Positions 33,288 to 41,712 of a stretch of 64,000 bases of DNA are shown here, piece after piece. The notes beneath the pieces were generated by a model. It had not been told where the DNA came from. It searched no databases and was given only the letters and a program-made list of their open reading frames with translations. The stretch comes from an uncultured Peptoniphilus sp. (GTDB taxonomy: Bacteria > Bacillota > Clostridia > Tissierellales > Peptoniphilaceae): positions 124,001-188,000 of the forward strand of contig NZ_CAMQAY010000001.1 in assembly GCF_946998875.1 (NCBI RefSeq). Reading direction: 5' to 3'. The translations under genes were made by a program, and so were the position numbers. Positions within the stretch are counted from its first letter, which is position 1. Each line of letters begins with the position of its first letter.

Positions 33288-34217
33288 ATGAAAATAACTG
33301 AACTTCTAAATATTAAGTATCCAATTTTTCAGGGAGCCATGGCAAATATTTCTACTGCAGATCTTGCTGGTGCAGTTTCAGAAGCTGGTGGTCTTGGCAT
33401 GATAGCAACAGGTGGCTTTAGTCCAGAGGTCGTTAGATCTGAAATTAGAAAAATAAAAAGGATGACAGATAAAGCCTTTGGCGTAAATATGGTAATGATT
33501 CATCCACAAATTGATGAGCTCAATAAAATTGTTGTGGAAGAGGGAGTAAAGATTATAACTTGCGGCGCAGGCAATCCTGAGAAGTATTTTGACTACTGGC
33601 TAGAAAAGGGTTTAAAGGTAATTCCTATAATTGCAAATAAAAAAATGGCGCAAAAAGTTGAGAGCCTTGGTGCCCTTGCCTGTGTCTTTGAAGGGGCAGA
33701 GGCAGGTGGACATATTGGGAAGCTAAACACTTTTCCCGCTCTGCCAGAAATATGTGACTCAGTAAAAATTCCTGTGATCTCTGCTGGTGGCATTTACACG
33801 GCAAGACACATCTTAGCTGCAGAAATTTTGGGAGCAAGTGGTGTGCAAATGGGCACGAGATTTTTGGTGTCAAAGGAAGCACCAGTCCACGAAAATTTCA
33901 AAAAAGTTTTAATTGAGGCAACGGATAGGGACACAATTGTAACTGGAATTACAAGACCACATCCAATTAGGGGCTACAAAAATAAATTGGCTGAAAAACT
34001 TTTGGAGATCGAAATAAATAATTTCGACCAAGAAGAATTTGAAAAGTACGCAGCAGGCTCTGGCAAGAAGGCTGTAAGAGATGGCGATGTAGACTGGGGA
34101 TCTGTCATGGCAGGCGAAGGCTATGAGTATTTAAATAAAATTGAAAGCGTAAGAGATATAATAGAAAACATTATGAGAGAATATGAAGATTTGAAAGAAA
34201 ATTTTAAGAGAAGCTAA
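33288..34217 (+). CDS. FabK-like enoyl-ACP reductase II / nitronate monooxygenase family
   Basis: This 309-residue FMN barrel protein opens with YPIFQGAMANISTADLAGAVSEAGGLG. It contains AEAGGHIGKLNT, a FabK-type flavin/catalytic His segment, then SAGGIYTARHILAAEILGASGVQMGTRFL. FabK reduces enoyl-ACP in fatty-acid elongation; the related nitronate monooxygenases share most of these motifs. No other fab genes are adjacent, so the assignment rests on the GGHIG motif and length. GGAGG at 33278-33282 selects ATG 33288. Confidence 0.75.
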   Translation: MKITELLNIKYPIFQGAMANISTADLAGAVSEAGGLGMIATGGFSPEVVRSEIRKIKRMTDKAFGVNMVMIHPQIDELNKIVVEEGVKIITCGAGNPEKYFDYWLEKGLKVIPIIANKKMAQKVESLGALACVFEGAEAGGHIGKLNTFPALPEICDSVKIPVISAGGIYTARHILAAEILGASGVQMGTRFLVSKEAPVHENFKKVLIEATDRDTIVTGITRPHPIRGYKNKLAEKLLEIEINNFDQEEFEKYAAGSGKKAVRDGDVDWGSVMAGEGYEYLNKIESVRDIIENIMREYEDLKENFKRS

Positions 34218-34281
34218 GATTTTCTTTGTCACTTAATAAATTTTATAGTAAAATAATTTCGCAAAAAAATTGGAGTAAAGT

Positions 34282-35010
34282 ATGGAAAGATTTAATAATG
34301 AAAAATTAAAAAAGATTCAAGTCCTAAATGGGGCACAGTTAAAGTATATTGCCTTTATTTCTATGCTAATTGACCACATAAACAAGGGCATAATTTTACC
34401 CTACCTTGAAGTGGGAAGCACTCTATCAAAGATTTCTACAGTTTTTGATGTCTTGGGCCGCATTGCCTTTCCACTCTTTTCCTTTTTTGTTGTGGAAGGA
34501 TTTTTTAAGACTCACAGTAGGAAGAAATATTTACTAAATTTACTTTTATTTGCAGTGATTTCTGAAGTACCCTATGACATGTTTTCTTCAAAAGTTTTTT
34601 TAGAATTTAGATTAAATAATGTTCTATTTTCTCTTGCCCTATCATTAATTTTTATATGGGTCTTAGACGAATTTAGAAATAAATTTGAGGATAAAATTGG
34701 CAAGTGGTGGCTTCTTATTTCAATTCCACTTTTAATTGTAATGTACTTTGCAAGCACTTTTGTGTCAGGTGATTATGATTTCCACGCAATACTTACAGCT
34801 TTCTTTTTTTATATATTTTATAATAGACCTATTACTTCAGCAGTCCTTGCCTATTTAAGTATTATTAAAGAAGTTTGGTCAATACTGGGTTTTGGTTTAA
34901 CTATAATGTATAATGGCGAAAAGGGAAAGCAAAATAAATTATTTAATTATTTATTTTATCCAGTCCACCTTTTTATCTTGGGACTACTTAGGTTTTACCT
35001 AAATATATAA
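34282..35010 (+). CDS. TraX-family membrane protein
   Basis: This 242-residue protein has about seven to eight helices. It opens with LNGAQLKYIAFISMLIDHINKG and continues RIAFPLFSFFVVEGFFKTHSRKKYLLNLLLFAVISEVPYDM. These match TraX, first known as an F-pilin acetyltransferase but widespread as a chromosomal membrane acyltransferase-like family in Firmicutes. No conjugation genes are near, so a pilin role is not supported. The ribosome site is TTGGAG. It has its own terminator at 35045-35103. Confidence 0.8.
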   Translation: MERFNNEKLKKIQVLNGAQLKYIAFISMLIDHINKGIILPYLEVGSTLSKISTVFDVLGRIAFPLFSFFVVEGFFKTHSRKKYLLNLLLFAVISEVPYDMFSSKVFLEFRLNNVLFSLALSLIFIWVLDEFRNKFEDKIGKWWLLISIPLLIVMYFASTFVSGDYDFHAILTAFFFYIFYNRPITSAVLAYLSIIKEVWSILGFGLTIMYNGEKGKQNKLFNYLFYPVHLFILGLLRFYLNI

Positions 35011-35044
35011 AATTAAATAGAAATTTTTATATAAACAATGAGAT

Positions 35045-35103
35045 GCCTTTGAGAGAACTATTAACTTTAAGTAAATATAGAATAGTTTTCCAAGGGCTTT
35101 TTT
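35045..35103 (+). terminator. Two-part hairpin terminator of the TraX-like gene
   Basis: GCCTTTG (35045) pairs with CAAGGGC (35091), and AACTATT (35056) pairs with AATAGTT (35081) inside it. Six T follow. Confidence 0.7.
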
Positions 35104-35141
35104 AAAGAAAAGTGTTAATTATATTAAGGATACAAATGAAC

Positions 35142-35170
35142 TTGAAAAAGAATCTTATTTCAACTAAAAT
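35142..35170 (+). promoter_or_regulatory. Promoter of the 2-hydroxyacid dehydrogenase gene
   Basis: TTGAAA (35142-35147), 17 bases, TAAAAT (35165-35170). Confidence 0.6.
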
Positions 35171-35211
35171 ATAAATGTAACGAAGTACATAAAAATTTAA
35201 GGAGGATGTAA

Positions 35212-36159
35212 ATGAAAGCGTTAATGGTAGATTATATGTCAGATGTAATTGACAAGGGACTTGAAGAAAGAGGTATTGAACTTGATAAAGTTATGCTTCC
35301 AACTTCTGAAAAATTAGCAGAAATTATTGAACCTTATGATTTCTTATTCATGAGAGTTGACCCATTCATCAACAAGGAAGTTCTTGATGCTGCTAAAAAC
35401 TTAAAGGCAATTTTCGTTGGTTCAACAGGAACTAACCACATTGACCTTGAATATGCAAAGGAAAAAAATATTCCAGTTAAAAACTCTCCAGGACAAAATG
35501 CAAACGCAGTTGCTGAACTTGTTTTTGCAAAAATGTTAGACCTTTACAGAAACTCTGTACAAGCTCAAAACGAAGTTAAATCTGGAATTTGGAACAAATA
35601 TAGATGGATTGGTAGAGAACTTAGAAATAAGACTCTAGGAATTTGTGGTTTTGGCGCAATTGGTAGAAGAGTTGGCGAAATAGCTAATGTATTCCACATG
35701 AGCGTTCTTGCTTATGACCCATTCTTAAAACCAGAAGACATCAAAGTTGACTATGCTAAACTTGTTGATTTCGATACTCTTGTAAAAGAATCTGACATCG
35801 TAACTCTTCACATGCCACTAACTCCTGACACTAAGGACTTATTTGCTAAAGAAGAATTTGAAAAGATGAAAGACGGAGCTTGCATAATAAATGCTGCTCG
35901 TGGCGGAATTGTTAACGAAGATGACCTATATGACTACATCAAAAATGGCAAACTAGGTGGAGCAAACTTAGATACACTTTCTAACGAACTTGGCTCTGGC
36001 GGACTTGACACTCAAGATGTTCCAGTAGAAAACAAATTATTTGAACTTGATAGACTTTATGTAACACCACACATTGGTGGATCAACTATCGACGCTCAAG
36101 ACGACATTGGACATGTAATTCTTAAAAACTTTGACGAATTATTTCCAAACTGTAAATAA
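35212..36159 (+). CDS. NAD-dependent D-2-hydroxyacid dehydrogenase
   Basis: This 315-residue protein has the NAD site GICGFGAIGRRVGEIANV, the catalytic Arg in INAARGGIVNEDD and the catalytic His in VTPHIGGST. There is no ACT domain. It could be a 3-phosphoglycerate dehydrogenase or a 2-oxoacid reductase; no serine genes are adjacent. It shares only family-level features with the island copy at 21296. AAGGAGGATG precedes the ATG. Codon use (CTT, GAA, AAC, GGC) looks like a well-expressed gene. It is monocistronic, with its own promoter and terminator. Confidence 0.85.
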   Translation: MKALMVDYMSDVIDKGLEERGIELDKVMLPTSEKLAEIIEPYDFLFMRVDPFINKEVLDAAKNLKAIFVGSTGTNHIDLEYAKEKNIPVKNSPGQNANAVAELVFAKMLDLYRNSVQAQNEVKSGIWNKYRWIGRELRNKTLGICGFGAIGRRVGEIANVFHMSVLAYDPFLKPEDIKVDYAKLVDFDTLVKESDIVTLHMPLTPDTKDLFAKEEFEKMKDGACIINAARGGIVNEDDLYDYIKNGKLGGANLDTLSNELGSGGLDTQDVPVENKLFELDRLYVTPHIGGSTIDAQDDIGHVILKNFDELFPNCK

Positions 36160-36175
36160 TTAAATAAATTTTTAG

Positions 36176-36209
36176 GGCTGTTTGTTTTTAGTAAAATGAA
36201 CAGCCTTTT
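36176..36209 (+). terminator. Intrinsic terminator after the dehydrogenase
   Basis: GGCTGTT (36176-36182) and AACAGCC (36199-36205), then TTTT. Confidence 0.75.
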
Positions 36210-36266
36210 ACATAATATTTAAGCTTTAATAATACTTAAGCACTTAATAGGGGAGGATGAAATAAG

Positions 36267-36455
36267 ATGAAAAAGCAAAAGTTTTTTAAATTTATTGAGT
36301 ATCTCTTTTTTGCAATAACAACTTTTATGACAGGTGTCTTTTTGTATTATCTTTATGAAAGAAAGGAACTAGATTTTTTAAAGACTTTAATGCCATATTT
36401 TGGGATACTTGTTTTTGCATCCTTTATTAGTGCTGTAAAATACAAAAAGAAATAA
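36267..36455 (+). CDS. Small two-helix membrane protein
   Basis: This 62-residue protein has two hydrophobic helices (YLFFAITTFMTGVFLYYLY; LMPYFGILVFASFISAV) and basic ends (MKKQKFFK, KYKKK). A good ribosome site (GGGGAGGATG) and a dedicated terminator 15 bases downstream support it as a real gene. No family is recognised. Confidence 0.55.
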   Translation: MKKQKFFKFIEYLFFAITTFMTGVFLYYLYERKELDFLKTLMPYFGILVFASFISAVKYKKK

Positions 36456-36470
36456 AATAATTTTTTAAGG

Positions 36471-36496
36471 CTGCTCACAATGTGGGCAGTTTTTTT
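36471..36496 (+). terminator. Intrinsic terminator of the small membrane protein gene
   Basis: CTGCTCAC (36471-36478) and GTGGGCAG (36482-36489) with a three-base loop and seven T. Confidence 0.85.
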
Positions 36497-36566
36497 GCAG
36501 CCTTTATTCATTGTAATGACAATATATTTGTAATAAAATAATGAAAGAGATTAAGAGGAGGATGAC

Positions 36567-38177
36567 ATGAAGGACTATTACGCACCAATTATTTTATTAT
36601 TAGCTTTTACTGGAGTAATTTTTTTATACAATTACTATGTGAAAATAAAAAATGAAAGAATTTTGCGAGTTGAAATAAGAAAAAACTTCGGCAATATTCA
36701 CTCAAAAAAATTCAAGGGAAAAATCGACTGCATACATAAAAGACTTGGGGGAAATTTAAGTGAAATAACAGCAGCTGATTTAAATTTCGACAAAATCATC
36801 GAGAAGATGAACCATAACATGACAAGGATGGGTCTCGAGTATTTTTATTATAGGCTGAGAGATTTAATTTTAAATAAGGACAAAATCAAAAAGACTCAGA
36901 ATAACATAAAGCTTTACGCTGATAGTGAAGACGAGCTTCTAGACATGCAGTTTCAACTGGGAAAGATTGGATTTTTCAAGGAAGATGTCCTAAATCTTAT
37001 TGAAGAAGAAGTTAAAGTAGATAGAGAACTTGAGATTGCGGCGAAAATTTTTTCTTTCACTGCACTTTATATTATTCTTCTCTTTATTTTCTTAAGGGCC
37101 AAGGCAGTCCTATTTATCTTTGCTCTCCTTGGAGTCAACACTTTTATTTACAAAAAATTTAATGAAATAACTTTGGGGAAATTGGAAAGCCTAGTAAGGC
37201 TTAAAAGTATTTTATTTGTATCAGAAAGCTTGACGAAAAATAAAAACAAAGTCTTCACAGAAGAACTCCAAGAAGTGGAAAATATTTTAAGAGAACTTGG
37301 GCCCCTAAAGAAAACTTTAAAATCCTTTGGTTTTTTGACGGGCAATGCAGAGATGGACTTCGCTGAAACTTACAAGAATGTATTATTTTTATCAGAAGCC
37401 AGGAGTTTTTCCAAGGCACAAAAATATTTCAAAAAATATGGAGAAGAAATCTTTAGACTTTACTACTTGCTGGGAAAAATCGACTGCCAAATTGGAATTA
37501 TTTCAATCACAAAGGCCTATGGCACAAACTTTGCAGACTTTGGAGAAAAAATTTCTGGCAAAAACTTATACACTCCACTCTTAAAGGACCCAGTAGCAAA
37601 TGATTTAGATTTAGAAAAATCAATGATCCTTACAGGCTCAAATGCATCAGGAAAGTCAACTTATCTTAGGACAATTGGCATCAATGCAGTCTTTGCCTTA
37701 AGCTTTGGAATATTCTTTGGCGAAAAATTTGAGATAAAGCCAATGAAATTAAGATCAGCCATTGACATATCTGACTCAATAATGGAAAACCTATCCTATT
37801 TTATGGCAGAGTCCAAGGCAATAGGAGATATGATAGAAGATGGAGAAGAAAAAATAATTTTGCTTGACGAAATATTTAGGGGGACAAACACCATTGATAG
37901 AATAGCAGCAGCCACTGCAACTCTAAAATATTTGGCAAGGAATAACCATGTAGTGGCAGCAACACACGACATTGAACTTACAATTTTGTTAAAAGATTTA
38001 TACAAAAATATGCACTTTGAAGAAAAAATAGAAGAGGGCGACATAAAATTCGACTACCTATTAAAGGAAGGACCAGCCACAAGCCGTAACGCCATTGCAA
38101 TCTTAGACAACCTAAACTACCCAAGAGAAATAATAAGTGAAGCAAGAGCCCTTTCAAAGGACTTAGAAGAAAGATAA
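36567..38177 (+). CDS. Membrane-anchored MutS-like ATPase
   Basis: This 536-residue protein has an N-terminal membrane helix (IILLLAFTGVIFLYNYYV). A MutS-core-like helical region follows, interrupted by a hydrophobic hairpin (YIILLFIFLRAKAVLFIFALLGV). The ABC-type ATPase domain carries Walker A GSNASGKST (about 357-365), Walker B IILLDEIFRGTN and a switch His in VAATHDIEL. It lacks the mismatch-recognition domain, so it is not MutS1. Similar membrane MutS-related proteins occur in Firmicutes and Bacteroidota and have no established function. The ribosome site is AGGAGGATG; it has its own terminator. Confidence 0.8.
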   Translation: MKDYYAPIILLLAFTGVIFLYNYYVKIKNERILRVEIRKNFGNIHSKKFKGKIDCIHKRLGGNLSEITAADLNFDKIIEKMNHNMTRMGLEYFYYRLRDLILNKDKIKKTQNNIKLYADSEDELLDMQFQLGKIGFFKEDVLNLIEEEVKVDRELEIAAKIFSFTALYIILLFIFLRAKAVLFIFALLGVNTFIYKKFNEITLGKLESLVRLKSILFVSESLTKNKNKVFTEELQEVENILRELGPLKKTLKSFGFLTGNAEMDFAETYKNVLFLSEARSFSKAQKYFKKYGEEIFRLYYLLGKIDCQIGIISITKAYGTNFADFGEKISGKNLYTPLLKDPVANDLDLEKSMILTGSNASGKSTYLRTIGINAVFALSFGIFFGEKFEIKPMKLRSAIDISDSIMENLSYFMAESKAIGDMIEDGEEKIILLDEIFRGTNTIDRIAAATATLKYLARNNHVVAATHDIELTILLKDLYKNMHFEEKIEEGDIKFDYLLKEGPATSRNAIAILDNLNYPREIISEARALSKDLEER

Positions 38178-38190
38178 AAATATATAAATT

Positions 38191-38218
38191 CCACTGGACT
38201 TGTGCCAGTGGTTTTTTT
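38191..38218 (+). terminator. Intrinsic terminator of the MutS-like gene
   Basis: CCACTGG (38191-38197) and CCAGTGG (38205-38211), then seven T. Confidence 0.9.
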
Positions 38219-38319
38219 GACAAAGCTTTTCATACTTTAATTGTTTTTTCTTATAATATATAATATTAGTAGGAATGAAATTTTTTATATAGATTGTGCA
38301 TATAGATTGTGAGGGAAGT

Positions 38320-38925
38320 ATGAGGATTTATTTTACAAGACATGGGGAGACTGAATGGAACAGGGCTGGAATTATTCAAGGGCAAGATGATTCGCCACTT
38401 ACTGAAGAAGGCATTGAAATGGGTGTGATTCTTCGCGAAAAGTGTAAGGACATTCACTTTGATAGAGTTTATTCATCTGATCTTGGCCGTGCCTATGACA
38501 CTGCAAAACTCATTTGTCCCAATAGAAAGATTATCAAGACTTCTCTTCTTCGTGAAATAGATGTGGGTTATTGGTCTGGCAAAAATATTAAGGATGTTAG
38601 AAGAAAGGACAGGTGGCTTCACAGTCTTTATTTTGACAATCCTCACAAATACAATAGAATTGATGGTGAAAGTCTCTACGACCTAAAGAGGCGAGTTGAG
38701 AAATTTTTTGAGTATGCTGTTTATCCTGAGCTTGACAAAAATATTTTAATTGTCACTCATGGAGTTACTATTGTTGCCATGTATTCTATTATGGAAAATG
38801 TGCCCATGGAAAATTTTTGGGTAAATAGGGTAAGGCGCAACGCCGAGTTTAACATTGCTGAATATCATGATGGCAAGTTTAAGATTATTAAAAAGGCTCC
38901 ACAAAATCCTGTGGATTCTATTTGA
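38320..38925 (+). CDS. Histidine phosphatase (phosphoglycerate mutase-like) family protein
   Basis: This 201-residue protein begins with the catalytic TRHGETEWN motif; the His accepts the phosphate. It also has VYSSDLGRAYDTA, the Glu region LREIDVGYWSG, and the second His in IVTHGVTI. The length and motif fit cofactor-independent phosphatases (CobC/PhoE-type) that act on small phosphate esters. GAGGGA at 38311 selects ATG 38320 over the earlier in-frame GTG. It is followed 9 bases later by the flavoprotein gene and may share its transcript. Confidence 0.85.
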   Translation: MRIYFTRHGETEWNRAGIIQGQDDSPLTEEGIEMGVILREKCKDIHFDRVYSSDLGRAYDTAKLICPNRKIIKTSLLREIDVGYWSGKNIKDVRRKDRWLHSLYFDNPHKYNRIDGESLYDLKRRVEKFFEYAVYPELDKNILIVTHGVTIVAMYSIMENVPMENFWVNRVRRNAEFNIAEYHDGKFKIIKKAPQNPVDSI

Positions 38926-38934
38926 GGTGATTAG

Positions 38935-39870
38935 ATGAAAAATTATGATTTGATTATTATTGGTGCAGGGGCAGCTGGTTTAAGTGCTGCTATTTATGCT
39001 GGCAGGTCTCTTTTAAATACTCTTGTCATAGAGAAGTTTTCCTTTGGCGGAAGGGTTAACGACACGCCAAAAATTATCAACTATCCTGGCTTTAAGGAAA
39101 TTTCGGGAAGAGATCTTATTAATGAGTTTAAAAAGCAAGCTGAAAATTTTAAGACTAATAATTTTATTTATGGTACTGTTTCTAAAATCGAAAAAGTTGA
39201 TGATGGATTTAAGCTTACTACTGCAAGGCGAAAGGAATTTTTTTCTAAGGCAATTATTATTGCTACAGGAACTTATGCCAAGATGATAAATGTGCCTGGT
39301 GAAACGGAATTTGCTGGTCGTGGCGTGTCCTACTGCTCAACTTGTGATGCTGATTATTTTAAGGACAAGGACATACATATTTTAGGTTCAGGGGACCTTG
39401 CTTTAGAGGAAGCAGATTATCTCTCCAATTTTGCCAACTCCATTAACATGATTATTATTCACGATGAGGGAAATTTTGACGGAAATGAACTTGAAGTTGA
39501 GAGAATAAAAAAGAATCCAAAAGTTTCTTACACTTGGCACTCAAAACTCCAGGGAATTTATGGTGACGAAAGAGTTAACAGTCTTGATATTTTAAATTTA
39601 TCTGACAAGAGAAGCACTAGGGTAACTTCTGATGGGATTTTTATCTTTGCTGGCATGAGTCCCAACTCCGACTTTGTTAAAGACCTTGTGGAAGTAGATA
39701 GTTTTGGCTTTATAAAAACTGATGACTGCATGAGGACATCTGTGGAAGGAATTTTTGCTGCAGGAGACATAAGAGAGAAGCCCCTTAGACAAATTGTCAC
39801 AGCGGCAAATGATGGTGCAGTGGCAACAGTTTATGCAGAAAAGTACATTAGAAATAGAGGTGTATTATGA
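38935..39870 (+). CDS. Thioredoxin reductase-like flavoprotein lacking a clear NADPH site
   Basis: This 311-residue protein has the FAD-binding GAGAAGLSAAIYAGRS, the redox disulfide CSTC (Cys134/Cys137) and the C-terminal FAD segment GIFAAGDIREKPLRQIVTAANDGAVA. In classical TrxB the second nucleotide site reads GGGDSAxEEA plus HRRxxxR. Here it is GSGDLALEEA, and the basic motif is replaced by an acidic stretch near IIIHDEGNF. This resembles ferredoxin- or deeply-NADPH-lacking thioredoxin reductases described in clostridia, so the electron donor may not be NADPH. It overlaps the next gene by 4 bases (ATGA), and that gene ends in a thioredoxin domain. Confidence 0.85.
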   Translation: MKNYDLIIIGAGAAGLSAAIYAGRSLLNTLVIEKFSFGGRVNDTPKIINYPGFKEISGRDLINEFKKQAENFKTNNFIYGTVSKIEKVDDGFKLTTARRKEFFSKAIIIATGTYAKMINVPGETEFAGRGVSYCSTCDADYFKDKDIHILGSGDLALEEADYLSNFANSINMIIIHDEGNFDGNELEVERIKKNPKVSYTWHSKLQGIYGDERVNSLDILNLSDKRSTRVTSDGIFIFAGMSPNSDFVKDLVEVDSFGFIKTDDCMRTSVEGIFAAGDIREKPLRQIVTAANDGAVATVYAEKYIRNRGVL

Positions 39871-41648
39871 GAGTCTATCCAAGGGGAACTGTAGTCTACA
39901 ATAGAGAAAAGGCCTACAATGGCATAAATTTAATTTCAACGGCAAAGGACGGTGCTCTTATAACAAAAATGGACGGCACAGAGCTCAAAAGGTATTCTGT
40001 AAACCCAATGCCTGCCAAGATGCTGCCAAACAAAAATATTATGAGTATTTCTTCCTTTAGGTCATCAGATTTTGGCGTCAGCGATGGTATTAAACTCATT
40101 GAGTTTGACAAGGAGGGCAAAATTCAATTTGACTTCGACAAGTTTAAGTTTACAGAGGACAGGGGCTACAGGCCAAAGTGGATGGCTAGGGCTCACTCTG
40201 ACTTCCAAAGAGAGGGTAACTCTCTTGGCTACTATTATCCTGGTGAAAAAATTGTTGAAGGGGGCAAGACTCTCCTACTGGTTCACGATGCAATTAAGGA
40301 CAGCAGAATTTCTGATAAGACTTTACTTGATGATGTGATTTTAGAAGTGGACGAAGAGGGAAATATTGTTTGGAAATTTTCCTTTAGCGAGCACTTTGAC
40401 CAGCTGGGATTTTCTGAAGAGGCGAAAAATGTTCTCTACAGAAATCCAAACCTGAGAATGACAGAGAGGCCTCTTGGAAATTATTTAGATGTTACATCAA
40501 TTTCAACAATTGGCGAAAACAAGTGGTATGACCAAGGAGATCCACGCTTTCACCCAGATAATATTTTATTTACGGCGAGAGCTGCCAATATTATTGGCAT
40601 AATCGACAAAAAGAGGTCACGCATTTGCTACAAGCTGGGACCAAATTTTTCTGACTTCAAAAAGGTTGACCCTGTAGTTGGCTCTGCCTTTGCAAGTATT
40701 ATTCCCAAGGGCTTAAAGGGCGAGGGAAATCTTTTAATTTTTGACAATGGCGGAAGATGTGGCTACGGTTCACCAACCCTAACATCTCCATCGGGTCTTC
40801 TTCCCTTCGTGAGAAATTATTCAAGAATTCTTGAAATAAATCCAGTGACTCTGTCAGTTAACTGGTCAGTGGATCCTAGGGATTTTGGTTTTTCTATTCC
40901 AATGAATGGCTACAAATTTTATTCGCCCTATGGTGGAAACCTTCAAAGACTTCCCAATGGCAACACCCTAATAACTCTTGCCACAGAAGGTCTTGTATTA
41001 GAGATTACTCACTCCAAGGAAATAGTTTGGCAGTGGACTTGCCCTTACAGGACTACTACGGAAAATCTTTTGAAAAACAATATGATCTACAGAGTTTATA
41101 GGTATCCTTACGATTATCTAGGCGTAGATGAAAGTGAAAATGAAATTGAAGAGATTGAAGATGCATCCTACTACAAGTTAAGGGGTGCAGGGAGCTTCAA
41201 ATCTGTGGAGGTTACTAATGTAAATAGAAGTTCACTAAATAATGACATTGACCCACTTTCACAAGAGTCTGAGTCAGTAATTGACCTTGAAGAAAATAAA
41301 AAGGTAATTAAGAGAAATGAATCTGTAATAAAATATGTGACAGAAAATCACTTCGATGATACGATAAAAAATCAAAAGGCGGCTCTTGTCATCTTTGGTG
41401 CAGAGAGATGTTCTCACTGCGAGCCACTTATGGAAGTTATGCAAGTTCTTCTTGAAGAAGAATTTAGAGAAGTCTCTTGCTATTATATGGATTTGGACAA
41501 AAATAAGGACTTTGCAGAGAAAAATGAAATCTTTCAATTACCGCGAGTTTCCTTCTACAAGGATGGCGAAAAAGTTTACGAGTTCATTGGAGAAAAATCC
41601 TATGACGAAATTGCTGAATTAATTGAAAAATATATTTTAGGAATTTAA
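39867..41648 (+). CDS. Arylsulfotransferase-like beta-propeller fused to a C-terminal thioredoxin domain
   Basis: This 593-residue protein has no signal peptide. Residues 1 to about 440 resemble the arylsulfotransferase (ASST) beta-propeller family: ARAHSDFQREG, WYDQGDPRFHPDNILFTARAANIIGIID, YKLGPNF, NPVTLSVNWSVDPRDF and LPNGNTLIT. Where family members usually have a His in a DWLHINS-like motif, this one reads DYLDVTS. A linker rich in acidic residues follows. The end is a thioredoxin fold with CSHC (Cys515, Cys518) and a cis-Pro segment (FQLPRVSFYKDGEKVYEF). It is translationally coupled to the reductase-like gene, so the reductase probably reduces this thioredoxin domain. A redox-linked cytoplasmic role is inferred; the substrate is unknown. 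Confidence 0.7.
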   Translation: MRVYPRGTVVYNREKAYNGINLISTAKDGALITKMDGTELKRYSVNPMPAKMLPNKNIMSISSFRSSDFGVSDGIKLIEFDKEGKIQFDFDKFKFTEDRGYRPKWMARAHSDFQREGNSLGYYYPGEKIVEGGKTLLLVHDAIKDSRISDKTLLDDVILEVDEEGNIVWKFSFSEHFDQLGFSEEAKNVLYRNPNLRMTERPLGNYLDVTSISTIGENKWYDQGDPRFHPDNILFTARAANIIGIIDKKRSRICYKLGPNFSDFKKVDPVVGSAFASIIPKGLKGEGNLLIFDNGGRCGYGSPTLTSPSGLLPFVRNYSRILEINPVTLSVNWSVDPRDFGFSIPMNGYKFYSPYGGNLQRLPNGNTLITLATEGLVLEITHSKEIVWQWTCPYRTTTENLLKNNMIYRVYRYPYDYLGVDESENEIEEIEDASYYKLRGAGSFKSVEVTNVNRSSLNNDIDPLSQESESVIDLEENKKVIKRNESVIKYVTENHFDDTIKNQKAALVIFGAERCSHCEPLMEVMQVLLEEEFREVSCYYMDLDKNKDFAEKNEIFQLPRVSFYKDGEKVYEFIGEKSYDEIAELIEKYILGI

Positions 41649-41678
41649 GAGCTGAAAGAAATTTTTCTTGAATTAAAA

Positions 41679-41708
41679 AAACTGAGGGCGACCTCAGTTT
41701 ATTTTTTT
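41679..41708. terminator. Bidirectional terminator
   Basis: AAACTGAGG (41679-41687), loop GCGA, CCTCAGTTT (41692-41700), then a T-rich tract. It lies between convergent genes and is A-rich on the other flank. Confidence 0.85.
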
Positions 41709-41712
41709 GAAT

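Noticed and set aside
34282..35010. Trace of a conjugative element because of the TraX match
   Set aside because: No other transfer, relaxase or pilus gene is near and chromosomal TraX-like proteins are common in Firmicutes.
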